A stretch of 64,000 bases of DNA from assembly GCF_004123195.1 (NCBI RefSeq), contig NZ_SDLI01000004.1, forward strand, positions 186,001 to 250,000, read 5' to 3'. Shown here one piece after another: positions 1-7,577 of this stretch; position 1 is the first letter of the stretch, and the number at the start of each line of letters is the position of its first letter. The position numbers and the translations under genes are program-made. Below the pieces are notes generated by a model, which was not told the DNA's origin, did no database searches, and saw nothing but the letters and a program-made list of their open reading frames with translations. The stretch is from Ammoniphilus sp. CFH 90114 (GTDB lineage: Bacteria; Bacillota; Bacilli; Aneurinibacillales; RAOX-1).

Positions 1-267
1 CTATGTAGGAATACTGCTCATCTGGGGAAAGAATGGGACATATTAACCAACTCGTTCAGTTATTCTGCCCAATACTACAATAGGAGCCTCTCGGAGAGAT
101 TGACAGGATATCTTGACACGGATGACAAAATTCTGCGATCAACTTTGGGATTTCAAATGAGGCTCGTATTCGGACAGAGCAAGCCTTCCGTCGATGTACT
201 AGACTTTCTTTTGAAGAATAAAGTGATAAAAGAAGGCAATGTCTTTGTACGGACCACTTTGTCCTAA
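1..267 (+). other. Open frame at window edge, possibly the 3' end of a gene
   Basis: Frame 1 is open from the window edge to a TAA at 265-267, about 88 codons with no start in view. The translation has ordinary protein composition but I recognise no family. Its last 69 bases lie opposite the 3' end of the methyltransferase gene, so a real gene here would have to converge and overlap. It may be chance; the stretch 1-198 otherwise shows nothing. Confidence 0.2.
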
Positions 268-987
268 CTGTAGCTCTAGTTCAAGCAAATCTTGAAATAT
301 TTTGGGGTTATCTTGAATTTCTGTAGTTGTATAGTCAAACACGCAGCGTACACCATAATGCTCTACAAGCTTTAAACTTAATTGTTCAAACCACGTAAGA
401 AAGGTTGTCAATGAATATTGATGTACATACGCCCCAATTAAAGGATTGTATTCTTTTTCTCTGTTCATCATTTCTTTAGCAGCGAATAGATCCATTTCCA
501 CAATCGCTTTTTTTAGAACTTTTCCAGCTGGGTTATGTGTAATAATCGATATATATCCTCCAGGATTAAGCAAAGAGTAAAGTTTCCCCAATGCGTCAGT
601 AGGACGATCTAAATACCCTAGCACATTGTGACATAAGATCCAATCATATGTTTTACCTTCCAATAGATCATCTATGTTTTCTAGCTGGCCTTGCAGAAAG
701 GTAATTTCTTGTTTCTTTTCTTTCGCTTTTTGCTCAGCAACACGAATCATGTCTGGTGTCATATCAACACCCGTAACAAGATGTCCTTGTTCAGCTAACC
801 ATATCGATGTTAAACCGAAGCCACAGCCTATATCCAAGATATTTAATGTTTTATTCTGAGCTAAATGCTCGGCAATCTGATTCCAGGTGATGGTATAAAA
901 GAGCTTCCCTGAAGTGGTTTCTACATCTCGAAGATAGTCTGGCAAACTCTTCGTAAAAGCTTCAATGATTTTCTGATTTTCAGTCAC
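199..987 (-). CDS. CmoM-like class I SAM-dependent methyltransferase
   Basis: A 262-residue cytoplasmic methyltransferase. SAM-binding motif I (LDIGCGFG) is near residue 50, the acidic end of beta-2 (VTGVD) near 75, and an LNPGGYISI post-motif strand near 143. The C-terminal part, with GVR..DY and then LLELE followed by a GPY segment, resembles tRNA U34 carboxymethyl methyltransferase CmoM (SmtA) of enterobacteria, so tRNA modification is possible, but this is by memory of the family. The start is GTG at 987 with AAGGTGAG five bases upstream. It follows the cytochrome b gene by 58 bases on the same strand and may be cotranscribed. A generic small-molecule methyltransferase remains possible. 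Confidence 0.75.
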   Translation of the reverse strand: MTENQKIIEAFTKSLPDYLRDVETTSGKLFYTITWNQIAEHLAQNKTLNILDIGCGFGLTSIWLAEQGHLVTGVDMTPDMIRVAEQKAKEKKQEITFLQGQLENIDDLLEGKTYDWILCHNVLGYLDRPTDALGKLYSLLNPGGYISIITHNPAGKVLKKAIVEMDLFAAKEMMNREKEYNPLIGAYVHQYSLTTFLTWFEQLSLKLVEHYGVRCVFDYTTTEIQDNPKIFQDLLELELQLGQSGPYKDIAFFYHFILQKKV

Positions 988-1045
988 TGTGTCTCACCTT
1001 CTTTTTTACATAGCTATAGGATATCTCCAACATGAGAAGAACATA

Positions 1046-1732
1046 CTAATCACTTAGTCCGTTTTTATCTTTCTTTAACAATTTTGAATACCATATGGAG
1101 TGTCGCTTCTTAATATAATCGGCATCTACATACCCTGAAAACATACCCGGAATGAGGTGTCTATTCTCCTTCACGATAAAGGCGGCTAAGTGACCCAAAA
1201 TTCCAACAATCAAGGTTACAGTCGCTAAGTTATGAAGATGAGTGGACCAGGCAATTACTTCAAATGGTATGTTTAAGCCTGACATATTTTTTATTATTTT
1301 GATGATCCCAGTGACTACCAATACCAATATACTTAACCCTATGAATACATAAGCTAGGCGCTGTTCGGCTAAATATTTATCAGACGGTGGTTCTTTTCCT
1401 CTTGTAATCATGGCTTTAATAATTTGATAGGATTCCTTTAGATCTCCTCTTCGTGGAACGATGTCATACTCTCTTCTTAACACATGGAATACGATATGAT
1501 AAACAACTACAAACAATAGTAATATTGCCCCTAGATAATGTAAATACAGGGTGCTAAAGTAATCCCCTAACCATTCGCTGTACGGAAGCTTCGTTACGTT
1601 GTATCTCTTATAGAATGGAAGTTGACCTATACCGGATATAATCAAAGTAAAAATGGAAAGAGCGGCAAACCAGTGGACGAAGCGATTGGAAAAACTATGC
1701 CTTTTTATTTTTTCTTTCTTATTCATACTCAC
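1046..1732 (-). CDS. Cytochrome b561/FdnI-like membrane subunit
   Basis: A 228-residue integral membrane protein with four predicted helices (about residues 17-36, 62-85, 125-145 and 165-187). Histidines suited to b-heme ligation occur in RFVHWF (near 19), the YLHYLG and VVYHIVFHV segments, and STHLHNL and GHLAAF in the last helices. This is the arrangement of gamma subunits of formate dehydrogenase-N, which pass electrons to or from quinone. The GTG start at 1732 has GGAG nine bases upstream and overlaps the Fe-S subunit gene by 14 bases, so the two are translationally coupled. No catalytic subunit lies beside them; partners could be an enzyme encoded elsewhere or the hydrogenase 5 kb away. 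Confidence 0.8.
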   Translation of the reverse strand: MSMNKKEKIKRHSFSNRFVHWFAALSIFTLIISGIGQLPFYKRYNVTKLPYSEWLGDYFSTLYLHYLGAILLLFVVVYHIVFHVLRREYDIVPRRGDLKESYQIIKAMITRGKEPPSDKYLAEQRLAYVFIGLSILVLVVTGIIKIIKNMSGLNIPFEVIAWSTHLHNLATVTLIVGILGHLAAFIVKENRHLIPGMFSGYVDADYIKKRHSIWYSKLLKKDKNGLSD

Positions 1733-2738
1733 CCTTTTTCTCTCCTTTCATTGTCCTATAGGCTGCAATTCCCGCCGCCGCTGCTCCAGCAATAGGAGCA
1801 ATCAAAGCACTCATCATCATTCCGTCAAATGTATCCAGTTTGTTCTCAATATCGATACTCATGCCGGGTCTCCCTGGCAACTGGTCCTTCGTTGTCAACT
1901 TATCTTGACGAATCGCTTGATCAATCTTCTCGAACGGTACCTTAGAAACATAGAACGTAGCCGTTCCACCGTTTTGTTTATCCCCGTATACATAGCCACC
2001 AACTTCTTTAGCCCTTTCATAAGCTAATGCTTTCATTTCTTCTTTTGACCCCAATATAATGGCTTGCTTTGGACACGAGGTGACACAGGCTGGTTCCATT
2101 CCTTTTTCTAGCAGATCCGCACAAAAATCGCATTTGTACATAACACCTCCGCCTGCTAGTTCAGGAAGCAATTTCATATAGAGGCCAACTCCCGCTTGAC
2201 GCTGTGGTATATCCCAAGGACATGCATCCCGGCACTTTGCTCCTCCCATACAAATCTCATCGTCTATTGTTACGGCTCCAGAAGAAGATTTTTCAATAGC
2301 GGCAAAAGGACATAACTTCATACAAGTTGGTTCATCACAATGCATGCACCTGCGTGGAACAAAAACTTCTTCTTTGCGACCCTCATGCTCTACTTCTACG
2401 CGGTCTACAAAAGTCAAATTATAGGGAGTTAATCGATCTGTTACCTCTCTTTGATCAGACCAATCTTCGTACTTTTTTTGAGGCCAATAAGGCTTGATAG
2501 GTTGCTGAGGTTCTGGAAATCGAGCAGCATTTTTCTTACTACAAGCAGAAACGCATAACGGGACAGGTTCATCTCTACAACCGTCGCATACCGTCAAGTC
2601 TATAACCGTTCCCATTCTTTGATCTTCTATGTTTTTTGCTGACACCACAGTCTTTAGCCCACTAACGGCAACTGCTCCAATGGCACTAGATGCTGCCGTT
2701 CTCTTTAGAAACGTTCTTCTTGAAATATTATTACTCAT
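1719..2738 (-). CDS. Tat-exported 4Fe-4S electron-transfer subunit (FdnH/HybA-like)
   Basis: A 339-residue protein with an N-terminal twin-arginine motif (SRRTFLK) followed by a short hydrophobic stretch, so it should fold in the cytoplasm and cross by Tat. Cysteine groups typical of four-cluster polyferredoxin subunits follow: CDGCRDEPVPLCVSAC near 51, CMHCDEPTCMKLC near 131, a CMGG..CRDAC group near 163, and CDFC..CVTSC near 205. A hydrophobic segment near 308-328 (ALIAPIAGAAAAGIAAY) could anchor the C-terminus as in FdnH. With the overlapping cytochrome b gene it forms an electron-transfer module lacking its catalytic subunit. An FNR-type promoter lies directly upstream, pointing to anaerobic expression. 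Confidence 0.85.
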   Translation of the reverse strand: MSNNISRRTFLKRTAASSAIGAVAVSGLKTVVSAKNIEDQRMGTVIDLTVCDGCRDEPVPLCVSACSKKNAARFPEPQQPIKPYWPQKKYEDWSDQREVTDRLTPYNLTFVDRVEVEHEGRKEEVFVPRRCMHCDEPTCMKLCPFAAIEKSSSGAVTIDDEICMGGAKCRDACPWDIPQRQAGVGLYMKLLPELAGGGVMYKCDFCADLLEKGMEPACVTSCPKQAIILGSKEEMKALAYERAKEVGGYVYGDKQNGGTATFYVSKVPFEKIDQAIRQDKLTTKDQLPGRPGMSIDIENKLDTFDGMMMSALIAPIAGAAAAGIAAYRTMKGEKKGEYE

Positions 2739-2750
2739 TTATCATCCCTC

Positions 2751-2800
2751 CTTCCCCATAATACCTATACATGTATATATATGCTGTGAATTTTATCACT
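2751..2800 (-). promoter_or_regulatory. FNR-activated class II promoter of the Fe-S/cytochrome b genes
   Basis: TGTGA-N6-TCACT lies at 2785-2800, matching the Bacillus Fnr consensus in both halves. On the minus strand a TATTAT -10 hexamer lies at 2758-2763. Placing the start at 2751 puts the box centre at exactly -41.5, the class II activator position. The gene start is 13 bases further on. Confidence 0.75.
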
Positions 2801-2816
2801 TCATGAAAAAGATAAT

Positions 2817-2843
2817 AAAAAAACCGACCTTCACAAAGGTCGG
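2817..2843 (-). terminator. Terminator of the CoA-disulfide-reductase fusion gene
   Basis: An eight-base-pair stem (CCGACCTT/AAGGTCGG, loop CACA) at 2824-2843 is followed on the minus strand by a run of seven T. It separates the fusion gene from the FNR-driven Fe-S genes. Confidence 0.85.
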
Positions 2844-2893
2844 CACTGATATCGCACACTTAGTGGGTAGCAGAACCCTGAATCAAAATACTC

Positions 2894-4828
2894 CTACCCT
2901 TTCCTGATATATGCTTTAATTCCTGTTTCAGTGGTGTCTAAGGTTAGCAAGGTATTACCCGTTTTCTTGCACCACGCTTCGACGTCCTGGATAAATCCCC
3001 GGTCCGTAGCACAAATTTCTAGAACTTCACCCTTCTTCATTTCTTTCATATTCTTATTGACGGCCAATACAGGACCAGGACATGAAAGCCCACAAGCATT
3101 AATCGTTCGATGAATAGGAGTATCATATTGAGATACTTCCTTTGCAATCCCAGAATCATCAACCTCAACTTGAGGACTTGCATTCTGTCCATATACGGCT
3201 GAGTACGTTTTCCATCCGCCATCTAGGTTTTTTACAGTAATTCCGTTCTCCCTTAGAATCCGAGCGGCTAAATATCCTCTTAACCCTACTTGGCAGGAAA
3301 CATAGATCGTCTGATCCTTCGGTAGTTGCTCCAAACGTTTACGAATTTCACCTAAGGGAATATTGATAGATCCTTCAATAAATCCAAAATTCCGTTCAAT
3401 CGGCTCACGAACATCAACCAACATTCCTCCGTCTTGAATAACTTGATCAATTTCATGCCATTGTACGGTTTTCATTCCATCTTCAATCATGTTGGAAGCG
3501 ACAAAGCCAGCCATATTGACAGGATCTTTCGCGGAAGAATAAGGGGGAGCGTAAGCAAGCTCCAAGTCGGCCAAATCAAAGACCGTCATCCCAGCTTTAA
3601 TAGCTGTAGCGATCACATCCATACGCTTATCCGCACCGTCCACTCCAACCGCTTGCGCCCCTAGAATGAAACCCTCCTTGGGGTCAAAGATCAATTTTAA
3701 AGCGATGGGATGGGAACCCGGATAATATCCAGCATGGGAACCTGGGTGAATATGAACAACTTCATAGGCTATCCCTAGTCTTTTTAAATTCTTTTCATTA
3801 TTACCTGTAGATGCTGCTGTATAGTCAAATACTTTGACAACGGAAGTTCCCATCGTACCTGCATACTTTTGTTTTCTATCATAAATATTGTTAGCCACAA
3901 TTCTTCCTTGACGATTAGCAGGACCCGCAAGTGGGATCATGGCTGGCTGTTTTGTGATGAAATCCACTACTTCAATGGCATCCCCAATCGCATAAATGCT
4001 CTCATCGCTCGTCTGAAGGTATTCGTTGACTCGGATTCCACCACGCTCTCCGACCTGCAACCCAGCCTCGACCGCTAGTTTGTTCTCCGGTTTCACTCCA
4101 ATGGATAATATGGTCATATCGGTTTCAACTTCAGTTCCGCTTGAAAGGATGATTCGCTTTCCTTCATAACTAAAGGATTGAACTCCATCCTGTAAAATCA
4201 AGTTTACACCCTTATCCTTCAAGTGCGTATGAAGGATAGCCGCCATCTCATAGTCCAACGGTGCCATGACCTGATTGGCCATTTCTACAAGAGTAACATG
4301 AATACCCCGATCGACTAGATTTTCAGCCATTTCCAAACCGATAAATCCACCACCAATCACAACGGCTTGCCTTGGCTTTTGTTCATCTACATGTGCTTTA
4401 ATTCGATCCGTATCTGGAATGTTTCGAAGAGTAAAGACATGCTTTGCCTCCTCGATACCTGGAATGGGAGGAACGATCGGACTGGCTCCAGGCGACAATA
4501 CCAACACATCATACCCTTCTTCATAAACCTCTTGAGTAGCTAGATTTTTGACTTCCACGGTTTTTTTATCCCGATTGATGCGCTGAACTTCCGATAGGTT
4601 TCGAATATCCAAGTTGAATTTCTCACTCATTCCTTCTACCGTCTGCACTAAGAGCTTATTTCGTTCTTTGATCGTTTCCCCAATATAATAAGGAAGTCCA
4701 CAATTAGCAAAAGAAATGAACTCTCCACGTTCAAATAGTATGATTTGTGATGTTTCATCAAGTCTTCGTAAACGAGCTGCCGTTGTTGCTCCACCTGCTA
4801 CACCACCAACGATCATAATTTTCTTCAT
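2894..4828 (-). CDS. CoA-disulfide reductase / rhodanese / TusA triple fusion
   Basis: A 644-residue flavoprotein disulfide reductase. It has an N-terminal FAD fold (MIVGGVAGG), the single active-site cysteine of CoADR enzymes (FANCGLPYYIG, near residue 43), an NAD-binding GGGFIGLEMAEN motif near 160, and a C-terminal dimerisation domain. A rhodanese domain follows (about 455-550, cysteine in YVSCQVGLRGY) and then a TusA/SirA-like domain (NACGLSCPGP near 580). Enzymes of this build reduce CoA persulfide and polysulfide with NADH in Bacillus and Shewanella relatives; the TusA unit probably carries the sulfane sulfur. The ATG at 4828 with GGTGGGAG upstream is preferred over GTG at 4840. An FNR box upstream suggests a role in anaerobic sulfur metabolism. 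Confidence 0.9.
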   Translation of the reverse strand: MKKIMIVGGVAGGATTAARLRRLDETSQIILFERGEFISFANCGLPYYIGETIKERNKLLVQTVEGMSEKFNLDIRNLSEVQRINRDKKTVEVKNLATQEVYEEGYDVLVLSPGASPIVPPIPGIEEAKHVFTLRNIPDTDRIKAHVDEQKPRQAVVIGGGFIGLEMAENLVDRGIHVTLVEMANQVMAPLDYEMAAILHTHLKDKGVNLILQDGVQSFSYEGKRIILSSGTEVETDMTILSIGVKPENKLAVEAGLQVGERGGIRVNEYLQTSDESIYAIGDAIEVVDFITKQPAMIPLAGPANRQGRIVANNIYDRKQKYAGTMGTSVVKVFDYTAASTGNNEKNLKRLGIAYEVVHIHPGSHAGYYPGSHPIALKLIFDPKEGFILGAQAVGVDGADKRMDVIATAIKAGMTVFDLADLELAYAPPYSSAKDPVNMAGFVASNMIEDGMKTVQWHEIDQVIQDGGMLVDVREPIERNFGFIEGSINIPLGEIRKRLEQLPKDQTIYVSCQVGLRGYLAARILRENGITVKNLDGGWKTYSAVYGQNASPQVEVDDSGIAKEVSQYDTPIHRTINACGLSCPGPVLAVNKNMKEMKKGEVLEICATDRGFIQDVEAWCKKTGNTLLTLDTTETGIKAYIRKG

Positions 4829-4886
4829 GGTTTCTCCCACCTTTGGTTGTTTTATTTTTATGTTTCTTTGGATTTAGTTGTTTTCA

Positions 4887-4936
4887 TGGGTTAAGTATAA
4901 AAGAGAACTCGCCGATAGTATGTGAAAAAACTCACA
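4887..4936 (-). promoter_or_regulatory. FNR-activated class II promoter of the CoADR fusion gene
   Basis: TGTGA-N6-TCACA lies at 4921-4936. On the minus strand a TATACT -10 hexamer lies at 4894-4899, which places the start at 4887 and the box centre at -41.5. The leader to the ATG at 4828 is about 58 bases. Confidence 0.75.
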
Positions 4937-5101
4937 CATGTACAGGTATATGTATATTTGTTTCCCTTTTCATTCAACCACTGGTTTAGCTTTCAAAAAA
5001 AAATGAAGATAATGTGACGAATCTAGGAAAGCCAACATTCATAATGAACAAATGAGTATAATGTATGTAAAAGAATAGAGAGATAAGGGTGGTGGATCTA
5101 C

Positions 5102-5638
5102 ATGAAATTAAAGTTCTTTTCCGTCGCTTTATTGGCAACGCTTGTCTTAACGGGTTGTACTGGAGGAAGTTCGAGTGATAGTAGCTCTTTAACTATAAAG
5201 GAAACAAAAAACATGAAAGAATTGGTGCATGATTACAGTGTTGGCAACCAAAAAGCTGAGTCTGCCTCCATCACGTCCCACCAATTAACTGTCACCGATA
5301 GTAAAGGAAGTAAGTCTGTTTATGATTTACCAGAAGACGAGTTTTTTGTTTCTATTGCACCTTATGTTAGTCAAACCCATCCTTGAACGAATCATAGCCT
5401 GACAGGTTGTCAAGGCGAATTAGTAAGTGAAGAGTTTAAAGTTTACATTGAAGACGCAGAAGGTAATGTGATACTAGACGAAACGGTAAAATCACACCCG
5501 AATGGATTCATCGATTTATGGCTGCCGCGCGATAATACCTACCGAACCAAGATTGAACACGGTGGAAAAATAGTGGAATCAGAGATTTCTACTTTTGAGG
5601 GTGACCCCACCTGTATTACAACTATGCAATTGATGTAG
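5102..5638 (+). CDS. cueP: CueP-family copper-binding lipoprotein, candidate selenoprotein (TGA at residue 95)
   Basis: Reading through the in-frame TGA at 5384-5386 gives 178 residues. A lipoprotein signal (VLTGC, lipidated Cys near residue 19) is followed by the CueP domain, ending in GFIDLWLPRD and STFEGDPTCITTMQL. CueP of Salmonella has three conserved cysteines at 96, 104 and 172; here they fall at 95 (TGA), 103 (LTGCQGE) and 171 (PTCITT), the same spacing shifted by one. The 84 codons after the TGA are intact and family-like, and a terminator follows at once, so decay is unlikely. A hairpin with loop GGT starts its loop 18 bases after the TGA. I infer selenocysteine at the first copper/redox position; a nonsense mutation or base error is the alternative. 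An annotation stopping at 5386 would lose half the domain. Confidence 0.8.
5397..5416 (+). promoter_or_regulatory. Candidate bacterial SECIS hairpin in cueP
   Basis: TGACA/TGTCA (5400-5404 with 5408-5412) closes a GGT loop; an outer GCC/GGC pair (5397-5399, 5414-5416) is separated by one bulged A. The loop begins 18 bases after the TGA, inside the range I recall for bacterial SECIS elements, with G in the first two loop positions. Confidence 0.6.
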
Positions 5639-5670
5639 AAACAGCACCTTAGGTGCTGTTTCTTTTTTTT
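5638..5670 (+). terminator. Terminator of cueP
   Basis: A perfect stem AAACAGCACC/GGTGCTGTTT immediately after the TAG is followed by a T-rich tract (TTTCTTTTTTTT). Confidence 0.9.
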
Positions 5671-5718
5671 AGGGCCTCATATTGGAGTATGCCTCATCCC
5701 GGACTATGGTCTTTTTTC

Positions 5719-6168
5719 CTAGTTGCTTTTATACTGATTGAGAATGGACATAACGTCGTTTAGTATGCGTTTAAACTGTTCCTTCAACCCTTTACTTAAT
5801 CCTAAATGGAAATCCAATTCAAACGGTTCTATCCCAATTAGCATTCCTTGCTTTCGCTCTCCGAACTGATGTAGTAAGTCAAGAAAGTGTAAATGGTGCA
5901 TGGATAGGCCCGGTTTACTTCGTACAAGTTCAGATAGAGGGAGTACCGAGGCTTCCCCTGGCTGTTTCCCCATCATGACAGCATCAATCACAATAATATA
6001 CTGCCTGTTCTCAATCACATCTAGACAGTAATTAAGGTCTGTTTCTCCTACTGCATATTCTATTTCTTTATCCATGTACTTCTCGTTCAGCAAGGCTTCC
6101 ACCAGTTCGACCCCTATGCCATCATCTTTCATCAACCGATTCCCTAATCCTAAGACAAGAATTTTCAT
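5719..6168 (-). CDS. Hydrogenase maturation endopeptidase (HyaD/HybD-type, M52)
   Basis: A 149-residue nickel-dependent protease that clips the C-terminal peptide from the large subunit after nickel insertion. The GLGN motif is at residues 6-9, the conserved acidic residue in DDGIGVELVEAL near 22, the aspartate in VIDAV near 68, and the histidine in SMHHLHFLDLL near 99; these are the nickel ligands in the family. The ATG at 6168 overlaps the large-subunit TGA as ATGA, which decides the start over an upstream TTG. It is the last gene of the hydrogenase operon. Confidence 0.9.
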   Translation of the reverse strand: MKILVLGLGNRLMKDDGIGVELVEALLNEKYMDKEIEYAVGETDLNYCLDVIENRQYIIVIDAVMMGKQPGEASVLPLSELVRSKPGLSMHHLHFLDLLHQFGERKQGMLIGIEPFELDFHLGLSKGLKEQFKRILNDVMSILNQYKSN

Positions 6169-7574
6169 CCGAACACCTGTATGGTGAAAGGATCTAATCC
6201 TGGAGAATAAACGTGAGTAGCACAAGACATACAAGGGTCAAACGAACGTAATATCCTGCCAATCTCAATCGGTTGGTTAAGATCTTGGATCGTCGTCCCG
6301 ATTAAAGCTTGTTCCGCTGTTCCATGAACACCGTGAGCATCCTGTGGTGAAAAGTCCCATGCAGAAGGGGTAATGATCTGATAAAACGTGAGGATTCGGT
6401 TCTCCATTTTCAGCCAATGTCCTAATGCCCCTCTCGTCGTATCGACTAATCCGGCCCCTATGGCCTGTTCAGGCAACTCCCATTCTTTTTGCAAGGAAAT
6501 ATTCGGGTGGATTTGGTTGAGTAAAACTCTTAGAACATCAGCGACCACTTTCAACTCGAGAACGCGAGCAATGGTTCGGTCCATTGTGGAAATTCCTCTT
6601 TGATATTTACCACTTAACCATAGTCTGGCCAAGGGCCCCACTTCGAAGGGGTGTCCATTATAGCGTGGAGCTTTGACCCAGGAATAAGCCCTTGGTTTAT
6701 CCATATTGGGTTCTGACATTTCTTCCAGCGGAGCGTATTCCTTCTTCCCATCGTACCAAGATCGCTCGATACTCTCTGTAATGTTTTTCTCCTTAAAGGG
6801 CCTGATCTCACCGTTCTGATATATTAACGGGTCTACATATAGGGTCCCCAGGCTTTTATATTGATGAAATACACCAAAGCTCATGAGGTGGCCAGGACCT
6901 TTTCCAATCTGGTAGTAATCATCATAGTACTTCGCAATGGTATACACATCGGGGATGGCCTTCGTTTCTATAAAAGCCGATAAGGATTGCAATATCGACT
7001 TCATCTGAATAATTTGGTCTGCTGTTGGAGGGGTAGCCACTCCTCCAACAAAGATCCCATGGTTATGGGGAGCCTTACCTCCCATGACGGCTAGCATTTG
7101 ATGAGCCAGACGACTCATTGGCAAGGCTTCAAAATAATGCGCTACGAGCTCATCATTGACCTTTTTCGGCAAACGGAAATCACGATAGTCCGTATGGTAG
7201 ATTTGGCTGACCTCCGGCAGTATGGCATAATCCGGAACCGTATACTGATAAAAATGCCGCAGATGATTTTGTAAAAACTCACAACCGTGAATAATATCCC
7301 TTAGATATCGTCCTTCTTCACTCACCTTGACTAGCATGGCATCTTCTAAGGCCAAAGATGACCCTACGGAGTGTGCTGTAGAACAAATACCGCAGATTCT
7401 TTGGGTAAGATAAATCGCATCGTATGGATTTCTTCCCACCATCATCTGCTCAAATCCACGAAACATGTTTCCTTTAGTTTTTGCACTCGTAATCACATGA
7501 TTCTCAACTTGAACATCAATCTCCAAAAATCCGCTAATCCTTGTTAAGGGATTAATCACAATCCGTTTTTTCAT
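6165..7574 (-). CDS. [NiFe]-hydrogenase large subunit
   Basis: A 469-residue catalytic subunit. The N-terminal L1 motif RICGICSTAH is near residue 58 and the C-terminal L2 motif DPCMSCATH near 446; the four cysteines ligate the Ni-Fe(CN)2CO centre. Fifteen residues follow the L2 histidine, the peptide removed by the maturation protease. The residue before the first C-terminal cysteine pair is standard DPC, so this is not a NiFeSe enzyme although the genome seems to use selenocysteine. It starts ATG three bases after the small-subunit stop. There is no signal peptide, as expected, because large subunits ride with the small subunit. Subclass is uncertain; the non-Tat small subunit suggests a cytosolic group 2-like or group 1h-like enzyme. 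Confidence 0.95.
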   Translation of the reverse strand: MKKRIVINPLTRISGFLEIDVQVENHVITSAKTKGNMFRGFEQMMVGRNPYDAIYLTQRICGICSTAHSVGSSLALEDAMLVKVSEEGRYLRDIIHGCEFLQNHLRHFYQYTVPDYAILPEVSQIYHTDYRDFRLPKKVNDELVAHYFEALPMSRLAHQMLAVMGGKAPHNHGIFVGGVATPPTADQIIQMKSILQSLSAFIETKAIPDVYTIAKYYDDYYQIGKGPGHLMSFGVFHQYKSLGTLYVDPLIYQNGEIRPFKEKNITESIERSWYDGKKEYAPLEEMSEPNMDKPRAYSWVKAPRYNGHPFEVGPLARLWLSGKYQRGISTMDRTIARVLELKVVADVLRVLLNQIHPNISLQKEWELPEQAIGAGLVDTTRGALGHWLKMENRILTFYQIITPSAWDFSPQDAHGVHGTAEQALIGTTIQDLNQPIEIGRILRSFDPCMSCATHVYSPGLDPFTIQVFG

Positions 7575-7577
7575 TCT

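Noticed and set aside
6165-7574. NiFeSe hydrogenase
   Set aside because: The C-terminal motif is DPCMSC with normal cysteine codons; no TGA is present.
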